DNA of 64,000 bases from Aptenodytes patagonicus (GCF_965638725.1 NC_134949.1:123006294-123070293), one strand, 5' to 3'; positions 36,701 to 56,068 are shown, numbered from the stretch's first letter. The notes: generated from the letters alone by a model not told the origin. A program made the numbers and translations.

Positions 36701-38570
36701 GAAACAAACAGCGCTGGCACCCACTGCCTACACGGTCCCTCTTACCGCTCACCACCGCCTTGTGCCATCCAGCCTGCAGAGGTGCACAACTTCTCAGAAT
36801 TTAGATCAATTCTCATCTGCCCTAGGGTATAACAGATTGATTTCCAGTAGGACTTCATTTTTTTAAGTGTTCTCTTAAATAGCTCTGAGAGGTTCCTCTA
36901 CACCGGGGAGCTCAGAGCCAAGGCATAGACTGGGGCTGTTTCTATCGATACCTCACTCATGCTTAATGACTTCCACTTTCTGGCCTCCTCAGTGTCTTCT
37001 CTCACATGCCTGGGTGTCTGGTCCTCTCTGCTCACACTGTAGCTCGAAGCTGCTTGAGACAGAGACCTTCTGGAGCCTGGTGTTTGCAAAGCACGCATGT
37101 CATCGTGAACTTTGGTGAACAACAATTAATCATAGCTTTTACCCTGAGGAGTTGTTCTTCCCTCCTCCTCACAGCCCACACATCTGCCACAGCCCTCAGC
37201 AACCCTGATATCTGATGAAAAACGTACTCCTAAAACAACACAGCAACACCTTGCTTCTGTATTGACAGTGTCTGACATGGAAACTGGGCTATGCATAAAA
37301 TGAGTCCCAAAATGGCTCTGACAACGTGTCAGATGTATAAAGGAGGTACGGGCAGAGAGATCAAGCACTGAGCGGTAAACCTTTGGAAACCTTTGGGAAT
37401 AGAAGGAAGTTACAGGACATGTGGATGAGTTAATTCATTGCCATGCTCTATGGAGAGGAAAGATTGGGTATTTACTACTAACCAGCACCACACTCCCCCA
37501 AAATGTGGCTAGTTCCTTCCCCTGATGGTTCCACAGGCTGACAAAGCATGGAAAGTTCTTGCTAAATGTCTCTCCCACACAACACAATTTGGCAGAGAGA
37601 TTAACAGCATAAGGTACTGCACCTTCTTTTTAATCTCGTGTAAAAATTTTGACTGCTAAACCACTCTCCTTAATCAGCAGTGAGCCATTAGAACTGCTCC
37701 TCAACGAGTACATGCTGGAACACCGTACTGTGCTCAGGAAGCTTTTTGACCTACCTACAGGAGCTATATTATAGCAGCACTAGCCTATAATTAAGGTTGT
37801 GTCAAAGTTTCCATTCTATAATGCTGCCCTGGAAGGAGAGAGTATCCAGAGCTGAAAGTACCTAGAAAACTCATGGTTACTCATCAAATTGCTTGGGGCT
37901 TCTGTTTAGTATTTTTTAAAAATAATACAAATTGTTTAGCACATCTGAGACTTCAGACTGAATACCTAGCCATGACTCACCCAAATGAATTCCAGACCTT
38001 ACTGTCAGGTATGACAGCCCCATGTCCCTTCTTGAAGATTTCCCACAGCATAAACTGCATTATTTTCATGAGCCTGAAGGTTTTCATCTCGCCTTTCCTC
38101 AAGAGATCTAAGGCAGTAGAAGTCTTCACTCACACTACTAGTCCTCCAGCATAATTAGGTTAGCTTTTCCCTGCTTATTGTGAGCACACTGCATCCAAGT
38201 ATACTTCCTTATGGTGCAGCAACACCAGTCCTTCAGATGATGAGCTCAGCTATACAGTACAGAATGAGTGTACGTGTACCTGCTATCAGACTGAATTGTG
38301 TATTCTCCTTAAAGCATAAAAAAACCTCCCAGAAAATGCCTAAGTCCTTAGCTTTAAAAACAATCTAAGAAATTATATTTGCTCATACTTTTAAAAATAA
38401 TACTATAGTTGTGCTTGGCTGAACCTTGAAACACAGAGATCCTGATCAGCAGCACCATGACTGGTAAGGCCGTTAGACCTGTCCACTTGGTTCAAGTGGT
38501 GAAGGAAGGTCAGTGAAATACAGATGTGCAACTGGAGCATAAGAAAGTAGAGGCTTACTCTCTATGAACC
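27708..38570. other. Non-coding stretch
   Basis: No exon or transposon recognised. It includes a possible enhancer at about 29.1-29.4 kb (listed separately), a T/G-rich low-complexity tract at about 33345-33405 with 16 consecutive T, and a G9 run near 34560. The long plus-strand frame at 32760-33653 runs through this poly-T tract and is judged accidental. Confidence 0.45.
29100..29400. promoter_or_regulatory. Candidate enhancer with homeodomain and RUNX motifs
   Basis: Dense in homeodomain cores: TAATTA at 29115-29120, TAATTAATTG at 29137-29146 and ATTAATTG at 29277-29284. A RUNX core TGTGGT follows at 29283-29288. The block is compositionally unlike the GC-richer DNA around it and has no coding frame. 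The call is inference; conservation would decide it. Confidence 0.25.
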
Positions 38571-38808
38571 TCAAAAATTAGGAGGAGGGTAGGGAGTTGA
38601 GAGGTACCTGGTGCTGCATGAGGAACCTGGTGATGCGGAGCACGTGTTTTGGGAGAGGAAGGTGAAGTCCCAGGGGCACAGCTGCTGGATCAGAGCTATT
38701 ACTACAAAGAGGATCAGTGTGATGGTCCCTAGAGCAGTAGCATTGCCAGTGGGTATGAAGAACCTGGAGGACTGCTGTGTCCACCGTGAGGAGGCATACG
38801 CGGGGGCA
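38571..38808 (-). other. Exon-like segment with a predicted membrane helix
   Basis: Unrecognised. On the minus strand a strong acceptor (TTTCCTCTTCCACCACTCCTCAG) precedes 38808. The frame that follows stays open to a TGA ending at 38571, giving about 78 residues. It holds a glycosylation sequon (GNAT), then a clear hydrophobic segment (LGTITLILFVVIALI) and a cysteine- and serine-rich tail. The frame has no ATG and is closed by a TAG further upstream, so it would have to be a spliced terminal exon. It lies in the KCNE1-RCAN1 interval on the same strand as both. It could be an exon of a small membrane protein or a chance frame; it is not a KCNE-family sequence. Confidence 0.25.
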
Positions 38809-41800
38809 CTGAGGAGTGGTGGAAGAGGAAACCTGAGCTGAGCTTGCTCTGACGTCCATGTCAAACTCTCTGTTCTGGTTCCTTCCTACACGCAGACTCC
38901 TCATCTCAGCCTCAGGAATCTCTTTTGCCTCTCCTTTTCCAGGAACCACAGACTAGACAGAGGGGACAGTGGGCCAGCTGTGCTCACCCCTTTCCCCACA
39001 CACCTGCCTTGCAGTTCTTGAAGTGGCTTGGATCTAGTCATGGATCAGGTCACAGATCATACAACCATCTTAAGTACAGCAGGAAACCAGCAAAAGACAC
39101 TAGTGACAGCTGCTGGCTGTTGACGCTCCCTCCCAGTTTCCTAATTCCAAGTCAGTTCACCTGCTCCTAGGATTTCCTTCTGTCCTCCCTCTGTCTCTTA
39201 CCACCTTTTCCATCATAGCATGCTCCCTCTCTTCCCTCTGTCTCAGTCTGACTGCCACTTGCTCTTCCTTAAAATCTCAACATAGGAAATTTCATGAAAA
39301 AAACCAAAACCATCTGGAACAATGGACTTCAGCATGCAAAAAACTCTTCTCGAAAGCCTTTTCCGTCTCTTTGAATGAAATCCTGTGTATGGCTGAGGAA
39401 ATATAAGCCTAACCCTTTTAGTCTTTAGAATAACTCCAGTACATCTAAGAAGTGCATCTTAAGACAGCTTGGGCAGCTACCTTGTTTCAGACAGAGCCAC
39501 CTTATACAGACTGCAAAAGCAATTACAGGCAAGACTTTACCCTGCAGCTTTTTTTTCCCCCCCCAATAAGTAAAACTCCTTCCAGGTGTCCTTCATCACA
39601 GACAAGCTCATTTGCCTTCAGCTAGAATACTCCATGTTATGACATGCAATAGTTTTGACCTTCAGTATCAGAACAAGGAAGATACTGTAATTCCCTCTCA
39701 CAAGAGCTATATTAGCGTGTATATTCTCTTTGCATACTCTCCCTCCTTTGAATGAAGTACGGAGTACGCACAAAGCATCTAAAAGAAACATTTGACAAAT
39801 AATTACTTGGCTGAACAAAGATTTCCTTGCAGCCTAGAGTTCACTGACTGCCTGCTTCTGCAATTCTCAAGAGACCAGAAACAGCATTTTTAGAAACATT
39901 TGAACAGGACATAAGATACCAGAGGGACACTGAGAAGATACTAACAAGCACTGAAAAATCTGTCAATTTCTAGAGGAGTAAATGCACGCACAATCTCCAC
40001 ACAATCTCCGATAAAGTGCCAGCTGACTGCTGATGTGTTTGTCCTTACCGAGCAGGGGAACAACCGAAACAGGGGTGAGTCCCCCCCTGGCCTACTACAC
40101 AGAAGTGCTTCAGCACCTGAACCATTTGAGTCACTGCTGAGTATAACGAGCACCTCAGCACCTTGCTGCTTCAAGCCACACCAGGCCAGTGTGAATAAAC
40201 TCCATCTCACAGAATGGGCAAAATCTTAAGAGTGGAAAACAAGAGGTACAAAGGGTTGTGCAACTGCTTTTTATGCCAGGTCATATATTTTTCCCGCTCA
40301 AATAACATCAGTAAATTAATCATTACTTATCGTAACAAAGGCTCAACGTGACACGGTTCAGCTCCAAACCTGGAAAAGGCCAAAAAAATTCCCCACTGCT
40401 GTTAAAGGTACTTTAAGTAGCTGTTCCTCTTTGTATTGGCCTGACAGTAACTCATTAATAAATGCTTTTGGATGAACTCGCCTGTTTAAATCAAATACAC
40501 CCTGTGAATTAGCATCACTTTATACAGAGGCCACAGAGAGCTGGGCGTCTGAACTACACCTTCCACGTTTGTAACCTGCCAGTTTTCACTGTGTGTGTCC
40601 TACGTGCCCCTTTAAAGCAAATGGTTTTAAGAAGAAAAGTTGACAAAAATATTTGAAATTTTTCTCATAATATTTTAAACATGTCTAACGGCTATGTAAC
40701 ACTAGCAATTTTTACTCTCATTTACGTGGCACAAAGCTAGGCCAGGGCAGCTGGTAGAGCGAACGGTAATGTGATACAAAGAGAACTACATCCCAGATAG
40801 TTTCTACCCCCGGCATAAAATCATACCCCACTTTTAACAGGTAGCTTCACTACTGGTTACACTTCCTTTGAGCTGGTGCGCTTAAATATGAAAGTTCGAT
40901 TAACACTCGTTTGAAAAGGGATGATATAAAGACATCTGCAAAATTACAAGCATTAACCATCACTGCAAGCCTGCAACGCATGCCAGCCTTTTACAACTTG
41001 CTTTTCCCGTTATGTGAGCATTGCAATGATGACTTCTTTTCAGTGACCAAAAACCTCTCCACCAAACCGCTACACCCCAGCATAAACAGCCCACGTACAA
41101 AATGCTTTATCATTTGGCTTAACCCCATGTTACGGTATGCTTGCTTACTTGCATACAGGGATACCCAGACAGATGCGCAAAGTTACTCAAGTATTGGAAG
41201 CAATCTTGCCGTGAAATACTGGATACACATTCGATGTGCTTTTTAGGGGTTATACAGCACAAACTGCACAAGCAGAAACAAGAGTCTTCAAAACCTGCGC
41301 TGCATCCTTGTGGCCTTCTAACAAGTTGAGATGTGAAACTAATTGCTAGCTATCTTCCAGTAGTTAACCTGCTCTGAAAATGAAGATTTCTTAGCAGGCT
41401 GATTTAAACACTTTGCATATGTGAACTTTTTTCTCATGAGTGATATCAATGAAATTAAGTAGAGCACAATGTGCCACGTTGCAACTTACTGCTAAAAGAG
41501 CTTATGATTACCTTTAAAAAGTATTTCGCTACAAGATTTCCTATATACCACAGATATGTTTCAAATCAACTATATTCAAAGGGATCAGAGACAAGGAATA
41601 CTGTACTTTCGTAATCTAATAGTGAAATTATTTCTTTTCCACATCTGCTATTGCGATGGGACCCTTAGCTGGAGGTTGAGTTTTGAGTTTTTAGTTTTAT
41701 TCAGTAGCATGCAATGACATTACTTGATATTTAGCTCCACCTATGGGCACCTCCACGTACCTCTTTCAAGGCACTGAAATTAAACAACAATTTAGTTACG

Positions 41801-44488
41801 CTTTAAGGCTCTAATCACACAAGTCTCCCCTACCCCCCACCCCCAAAGAAAAAAAAAGTAGATACACAATTCTGCCGAGAACTGCATTGAAGTTAGGATG
41901 TAAGTTATTATTCAAATCATACAGCACACAAATTGGTTAATGGAGAGGAGAGGAATGAGGGAAAAGGGGAAAAAAAGCAACCCAGACAACTGCATCTTAG
42001 AAATGAAACAAACAAACAAAAAAGAGATTCAGGATCTCTTTTTAGAGAATATACAAGATTACTTCCTTCTTTTCCAAGGCATTCCTATTGATTGTCTCTT
42101 TTAAAGTCATGAGAAAGTCAGACTGTTTTATTTAATTTTCCTGACGAGAGACACACCGTAAGGAAACAACACTAAGATGACTTCACCAAAATCTATTTAA
42201 AAGCCTGTCAAGTTTTGAAAGATGCATTTTAAAGCTTTAGAAGAAGTATTACAGAAAAAGTTGAAAAGATCTTAAGAATCAAGGGACATAAGTTTATGAC
42301 ATAAGGGAGAGGGGAAAGTAACGATAGGATTTTGGCAGAGACCTGTCAGTATAAACTTTGAACCACTGAAATGCACAGAGGCAGAGAGCTCGAAGGGGAG
42401 CTCCAGAGCATGCCTAAATCTAGCAGCATCCCTAGGCACCCCAAAAAGCACAACACATTCCCGCAAAGGAAACTCGAATCAAATAATGGTAACGTCTACC
42501 TGAATGACACTTAAAGGACCTCTTTAACTTTTCCTCTTTAGCGCTCTTATAGGCTCGATATTGGAGTAACTCCAAATATTCAATCAGTCAAGAGACATAA
42601 TGCTCAGTGGCACAAGACGACTCAAAGACAGATATATTTTCTATCTCTTCCTCCAGATTTCTGCAATAACTCAGTAAACCCTATTTTGTAAAATATTTAA
42701 CTCAAATAGTGAGGCTCCAGGTATGAAACTGAACAAAATGGATTTGGAAACAACGGAGTTGTGAGCAAAACACCGTCTACCCACTGAAATCCTCAGTATC
42801 AATGCAAGTACTCTGAGATACAAGGAATCTATCCTGACTAACAAGCATAGTAAGTTGAAGAGTAATTAATATGTGATACACATTAAAAAAAGAGATACAA
42901 GACAAACTCCTGCCAATACTCTAGGGCTCTTTGCACATTTGTTTACCCTTATCCTTGAACGAGCTTCTCCTCACTGAACTCGGGAAGTGGTAGAGTAGGA
43001 CAGACACCATCAGAATTCCCAGTGATTTGGACAATGGTAAGATAGCAGCCAGCATCGCACTCATGAGTCTGACTTGTTCCCAGACCTACAGAAGTATTGA
43101 AGGTATCACAATACGCCCTATGAGATAGGGAATTGATTGTGGCTTGGCCGAAGTTACAGGTGCAGGGCATTGGAACACAGTACAACAATCTGCACCAGCA
43201 AAATAAACAAAGGATAAGCATGTATAAATGACAGTAGGAGACATGCAACACAGAGCAAACAGAAAATCAGATATAATTTCATTAGGATTAACAAAGGTCA
43301 TGACACCTTGGGCATTAGGTGAATATAGGAAAAGCTCATAGTTGCACTTAGAGGTTTCATTCAAGCGGGATGTGGTAGTAATGAAACTGCAAACAAAATG
43401 AATTCCTGGCACAACTTCAATGGCAAGAAAACATGCACACACTCAGAGTGTAGGCAGGTCCACACAAATAAAGTTAAAGTTAAGGAGGTAGATAAAGGAC
43501 CTACTTGGTAGATGGTACACAATGAACTCCAATATGTAGGAAGAAGAAAAAAAAAAAGTAAAGTGGAAGAAAGATTTCAAGATGGGACGAAGATACAAAC
43601 CCCCAAAACCCCCACCCCAACAAATTCACACTCTATGAAAAGGATTGAGACTACGAAGTGCAAGCTATAAATACATAATCACTCCAAATATGAAAGTTGT
43701 TATTGAAAGACTCTAAATCTAGCAGCAAGGGCAGCACCAGACTGAAGACTACTGAAAAATTTCCTGTTGGTGCTCCCTCCCGTGCTGTGCGACCAGCATA
43801 CAAGACCTTTGCAAAGCCTTTGTAAAGCCTGTGACAAAGTTCTGAAGCCACAGACACTGAGCTGCGCCTATCCTCGGATAAGAGAAAAAGTGATTTCAGA
43901 AAGACGACCTCGGAAATGCTTCTAAACCTCAGAGACTCTCACTCTTTTGGAAATATGGAATAACATCTTGTGGAAGAAGGGCGGGGGTGAGAGCAGGAAG
44001 CAACATTAGGGACAACTGGAGCTTCTTGAGCTGGTCTTTGAGAGGCAGAAAGTCCAAAACAGAACGGGTGACATGATTGCCAGAAGTGACAAAGTACCAC
44101 CTGGAGCCTTTGTCTCTTCCCCCACCTGATCAACCTTTCATACTTAAACTCCCATAATTTTATTTCTTTTCATACTGCAGATGGAGTGTACCACAGTAAA
44201 AAACAATTGCCAGTTACTCAAAAAAAAAAAAAAAAGAAAAAAGAAAAAAGCAAGATGACAGAGATGCTATAATTTTAGATACATAAATACAGACCAGGCA
44301 AGTGACAAAAAGTTTTAAGTGTGATAGTCACTATTTTATCAATGGAAATTTTGCCAGAGGAGATAAATCCAGTCCTGCCAGATCCATCCTGTCACCTACT
44401 CATCAATGGAGTCACCTTTGTAACATACAGTATCTTGGGGGATATCTTACCTTTGTTGTTATTGGTTGTTCTGTTTTCTTCTTTTTAG
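38809..44488. other. Non-coding stretch, AT-richer
   Basis: The composition becomes clearly AT-richer from about 39 kb on. No gene recognised. On the minus strand at 42949-43442 two overlapping frames encode cysteine-rich peptides that I do not recognise, and 43651-43857 is a third unrecognised frame. An A-rich tract with a 16-base A run begins at 44220. Confidence 0.4.
44220..44250. repeat. A-rich simple repeat
   Basis: Sixteen A followed by two GAAAAAA-type units. The sequence before it does not look like a retrocopy, so it is treated as simple repeat. Confidence 0.85.
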
Positions 44489-44619
44489 ACATCCAAATAT
44501 GAATTATTAAAAGCATTAAGCAGGTATAATTTTCTGCAAAATGTTTCTGAAGTGTGTTGGACAAGCCAGGATAAAAGCAAAGATGATAGAAGTGGTGCAA
44601 CAACTGAACCCAAGACCTA
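44489..44619 (+). other. Exon-like segment, origin unknown
   Basis: On the plus strand a long pyrimidine tract ending TTCTTCTTTTTAG at 44488 is followed by 131 bases, open in the first frame, and then by a GTAAGT donor at 44620. The predicted peptide has 43 residues, starts TSKYELLKALSRYNFLQ and is otherwise lysine-, serine- and threonine-rich. An alternative donor GTATAA lies at 44524. I do not recognise the peptide. It could be an exon of an antisense or plus-strand transcript, or chance. Confidence 0.2.
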
Positions 44620-44870
44620 GTAAGTGGATTTCTGAACTTAGGTCTACCCCTTGCTATCATTTCGTATGTTTGGAACTGGGAGAGGGTTTGGGACATAGCA
44701 GAAAAAGCAAGCAAGCTTTATAGATACAAATCACAATTTCAAGTTAAAGAACTTGTCTTCCCCAAGACATTCTTTTCTAGTGTGACAAAGCAAAACTTGA
44801 CTACGCAGGTGATTATGCCTAGGGCAAAATCCATGCTGTAACTGTTAAAATGGTGTGAGAGAGAGTTAGA

Positions 44871-45540
44871 ATTATAGAATCGTTTAGGTTGGAAAAGACC
44901 TTTAAGATCATCAAGTCCAACTGTTAACCTAGCACTGCCAAGTCCACCACTAAACCATGTCCTTAAGCGCCTCATCTACACGTCTTTTAAATACCTCCAG
45001 GGATGGGGACTCAACCACTCCCCTGGGCAGCCTGTTCCAATGCTTGACAACCCTTTCGGCGAAGAAATTTTTCCTCACGTCCAATCTAAACCTCCCCTGG
45101 CGCAACTTGAGGCCGTTTCCTCTCATCCTATCGCTTGTTACTTGGGAGAAGAGACCGACACCCACCTCGCTACAACCTCCTTTCAGGTAGTTGTAGAGAG
45201 CGATGAGGTCTCCCCTCAGCCTCCTCTTCTCCAGGCTAAACAGTCCCAGTTCCCTCAGCCGCTCCTCATAAGACTTGTTCTCCAGACCCTTCACCAGCCT
45301 CGTTGCCCTTCTCTGGACACGCCCCAGCACCTCGATGTCTTTCTTGTAGTGAGGGGCCCAAAACTGAACACAGTATTCGAGGTGCGGCCTCACCAGTGCC
45401 GAGTACAGGGGCACGATCACTTCCCTACTCCTGCTGGCCACACTATTTCTGATACAGGCCAGGATGCCATTGGCCGCCTTGGCCACCTGGGCACACTGCC
45501 GGCTCATATTCTGCCGGCTGTTGACCAGCACCCCCAGGTC
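44871..45540 (-). mobile_element. CR1 LINE, 5'-truncated 3' end
   Basis: About 670 bp of a chicken-repeat-1 type LINE on the minus strand. The 3' end at 44871-44920 has the usual avian CR1 tail sequence, whose complement reads ATAGAATCGTTTAGGTTGGA. The frame 44950-45531 covers 193 codons without a stop and is the C-terminal part of the CR1 reverse transcriptase protein: [20 protein letters not shown] near residue 35, then [34 protein letters not shown] and [20 protein letters not shown]. Similarity stops at about 45540, where the element was truncated on insertion, the normal fate of CR1 copies. No target duplication was evident. The uninterrupted frame suggests a fairly young copy. Confidence 0.93.
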
Positions 45541-47599
45541 TTGAGTTGCTGGAGTTCATTCCTTCCCCACCTTTGACAAGTCTGGACTACACAAGAAGAA
45601 CAACTAATACACTTGTCCAGTATTTCAAATATCAAAGTTACTACACTTGTTGCTGCTCTGAAAAACAAAACCCTGATTAGAAACAAACTTTAGTCTTACA
45701 TGTTGTTGAATTCACCTTGGTAACTAGTAAGGTCCTTAATGTGGTAATGCATGCACAAATGCATAATCCAACAGTAGGAATGTGTTTCACTAATCTGGCA
45801 ACAAGTCTTTCAAAAAGACAAATACTAGTGATCACTTACAGATTTATGGAGACTGTGCATGCTATCCTTACACAGAGGGCAAATAATAAAACATGAGCTG
45901 TACTTCCAAAAAGAAAAAGAAATGAGGTCGTCTATGTAAAGCAGGATGGCTCATTTGGAATTGCTATTTCACCTTCTATCTTTTGTTAGATCACTTAAGG
46001 ACCAAGTTATTTCTGTTACTCTACGCAGGAATTCCCCTGGATGGGCCTACTATTGATGAGCAGCAGCACTTAGCTATTTCAAACCACTTCTGTGTATAGA
46101 ACAATTTCTTACAAACATCAGTACTTCCCAGTCGTAAGTAGAGAAGAATGATGAGCATTAATATCAATAACTCCGTTCTGCCGTGAAAGGTTTTCTATCC
46201 ATATCAAGAGTGAAACCTTCAATGCATTTTTGCATAACATGTTTTGCAACACAAAGACTTACAGTTATTAGGTAAAGCCATTTAAATGCTGATATATTTT
46301 CATATTCCAAGAGCTTTAAAAATAGAATTATTCATGTTGTAGGAGCAAACTGGTAAGGATATTATGAACAGACAGGGATTATTATAAAATAGTAAGACAT
46401 TGATACCTTTATTAGGAAGCACGTCAACTTAGGCACAGAAGAATCAGTTTTTAACTGGAATATTGTGGACTGTATTTTATTCATTAGTAGATTCTCATAC
46501 TTTGATCGAGATCATGCAAGTCTCTTAAGCAGAAGGCTGGAAAGCTTTTCTCTGTATAAATTCATTTGGTAGGTAAGGATGTGACCTGGGACAATATTCT
46601 TATCTGTTTCAAATCAGAAGTGTTTGGAAGCTTAAAGTTCAGAGATTTTGGCACAAAATCTTCAACGAGTTTCATGCATAAATACCACAACATTTACAAG
46701 AAGACAACAAAATATTTTAATTTAAATATGCCCCATACTATACAACTGTATAAAATACCAACTAAGCATTTGTTTGAACATTAAAAAAAAACCAAACAGA
46801 AAAAGCAAGCAGCACACTGTAGTAATGATAACAGAAGGTGGCACAAGCCAGTGTATACAACCAGAAACACAGGCAAGTTACTGTCTCACAACCTTTGTTT
46901 AGAATTACTGTCAGAAGGGGAAACACACTGTAACCATCCCAAGACTTCCGCGGTTTCTAGTGCCCACCTTATGAGGCAGATGATATTGTCCTAAAATGAC
47001 TGCTTTCTTCAGATTGCTAGGAAACAAAACAGCAACTACCTGGGTTTCCGATGCAAAACTAATGCTTTGATTGGTAATCATGGAAAGATGGAAAAAAGAC
47101 AGAACAGGAATTATTCCAACAATTTTAAATTGAATGAAGTGAAACACTAAGCCCAGCAGTAATTTGAGAAACATGGAAAAAATCTTGAAAGGCTTAAAGG
47201 CAGCTGTGGCAAACCTACAAAGTTTCTCTCCATTTTATTTGTGTGTTAAAAAGTAGTACCTGTATCCAGCTGATTGTTACACCTTAGTAACACAACTTGC
47301 GCACCCCCCTATCCGTAAAACACAGCTCCAGCAATACATGGCATTAGCTCTTCTTAACACTGTTAACATGGAGAGAGTGGCACTTGAGTTAGGTCCAAGA
47401 CAGACACCGAGTACCACTGTTTGTTTCGGTTTACAGGGCATACCAATCAAAACAAGATCATAACTGCAAGTATTACTAATGCTCACTATATTCCTGCTCT
47501 CTGTAGTCACAGGATATCAATTTCTATTTTGCTTAGTATAACGACAGGCCTTCAATAACACCACGTTTACACTGCACCACAGCTTGAAATGGCTTCATT
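45541..47599. other. Non-coding AT-rich stretch past the RCAN1 3' end
   Basis: No exon, RNA gene or transposon recognised. An extra AATAAA in the RCAN1 sense direction lies at the complement of 47234-47239 and could serve a longer RCAN1 transcript. Confidence 0.45.
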
Positions 47600-49233
47600 A
47601 TTCATCTTACTTTTTTAATATATTTTATTTACTTAAAAAACAAAGGTGTGAACCTGGGCGTTTTAAGTCAGTATATGCTTCAAATGGCACAGAATGGATT
47701 TCTTTATATTAACTCCAGCCACAAAACTCATTCTCAGACCAACTGTGGCAAAAGCAAACCAACAGAGAACCATGCTTTGATTTCTAAAAACACGCTGAGA
47801 AGCTTCAAACATCCCCTTTCTAAAACTGTAAGCGATATTTTCCCACAGATATCAGTTACTATCTCTTAAAAAAATACTGAAAACTATTTCAAAGTGAGGA
47901 TTTCCATTTTAAAAAACAAGTAATAAAATACACTTCTGCCATCTTTCTTCCTCTAAACTTGGATGTCATGAGCTACCGTCTTTTAACACTAACATATAAA
48001 AAACCCTAAAGCTTCTCCCACATATACCCACCATTACTTAAGTATGCATCATTACTTGGCATTAAGCATTTCTAAATACCAGCTTATTTTGGAAGCAAAG
48101 CTAAGAAAGTTTATATTTATGGACATACAAAGCCAGTAGAAAAAGATACAGGTGCGCAGCTTGTAGAACAGTTACATCGGGAATGAACGAGGAAAAGGCA
48201 CTCCATCTCTCTTCGCTGTTCTACACACTGTGTGCATTTTTTCAATCACTTAAACCTTTGCTCACAACAATGCAGATTCACATACTGAGTAGAGTTCATG
48301 TCTCTCCATTACCATTTTTTCACTGAAAAATTACATTGCTGTGAATATGCAACATCAGCTTTATTTATACATTTAAGAGTATTTTTTTTTCCAAATGAGA
48401 AAGTCAAAGCTACCGAACAAGTGTTATTGAAGATATAAATTATTTAAACTTAAATAATTTAAAATCAACTTAAACAACTTTCCTATTGCACATTTTTCCA
48501 TTACTTTGCCAGATAAAACCCTATATAGGCATTTAAAAGGTTAAAATTTTAAAAGCACAAGTTACATAGCACCAAAATAAGGTGCCGAAGAAATTGTATG
48601 CCTGCTGGAAAATGAGTGCCAATAAAAACAAATATAAATATATATGTATATACACATCTAGTAGTAAGTCCAGGATGCTGAGATAATAAATACTTTAAAC
48701 AATTTCCCATATTTCCAGAAACATGTGAGAAACTATAGAAAATAATGCAAAGTTACTTTAGAAGACCAAGAATACACATGCACAAAATCTATTATAAGAA
48801 AGAGGTTTACAAGTCCCGTACTTTAATCTTTTAAAACCACCTCTGTTATCGCTATGTACTCACACAATGACTAGCCTATTAGTTTGAGGATTTATGTGAG
48901 TCAGAACAAAGAAAGCTTCCCCCAGTTGCTTTATAATGGAACAGCCTACAGTACCCCCCAAAAAATAAACCTAGTTTGTCCTGTTATGTCTCAAAATGTC
49001 TTCTTTTGCCTATCTTTCGTTCCCAGTGATCTGGGAATACACTCATGACATCCATCAACCCGCAGCATCAAAAATAAGGACGAAACTTCCTATATTTTTT
49101 CTGAGCAAACTTATATTGGAATTTCTCCTACTATAACTGCTGCTGTTGCCACCAAACCTGTGACCTGCTGTTTCCACAGTAAATGTTTCCCTTGCATATG
49201 TCTACTCGTAACCCTTGGAAAAACAACAGCAGT
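47600..49233 (-). other. RCAN1: Probable RCAN1 3' untranslated region
   Basis: AT-rich sequence downstream of the RCAN1 stop codon. AATAAA in the sense direction occurs at the complements of 48360-48365 and 47624-47629, the latter about 1.6 kb past the stop, close to the usual mammalian RCAN1 3' UTR length. The extent is inferred; no transcript evidence is visible. Confidence 0.4.
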
Positions 49234-55901
<6,668 letters not shown>

Positions 55902-55988
55902 CCTTGTTTCTGCTTGATTGAAGACATCGCTATCTGCCACACAGGCAATCAGAGAACTAAAACTGTAGTTAAAATTTCTAAAATGCAT
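55902..55988 (-). CDS. RCAN1: RCAN1 first coding exon of the RCAN1.4 isoform (human exon 4)
   Basis: 87 bases, 29 codons, phase 0. Begins MHFRNFNYSFSSLIACVA, identical to the start of human RCAN1.4, and ends QAETR. Spliced to the three downstream exons (87+174+160+164 bases) it gives an intact 194-residue regulator of calcineurin. RCAN1 binds calcineurin and limits dephosphorylation of NFAT. The start ATG at 55988 has A at -3 and lies about 80 bases downstream of a TATA box. The other first exon (RCAN1.1) is not in the window; in human it lies tens of kilobases upstream. The donor is AGG|GTATGC. The human stretch SDIFSESETR reads SDVFNQAETR here. Confidence 0.97.
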
Positions 55989-56068
55989 TTTGTGCTTCGC
56001 CAAAGCGATACTTGCTGTTCCGCAGAAACCAGTGACTTTTAAGGAAGCCGTTGGTCCTGCAGGCAGCG

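Noticed and set aside
44160-44250. Poly-A run as the tail of a processed pseudogene
   Set aside because: The plus-strand sequence before it has no coding similarity or polyadenylation signal at the right distance; simple repeat is enough.
45040-45576. 178-codon plus-strand frame
   Set aside because: Antisense shadow of the CR1 reverse transcriptase frame.
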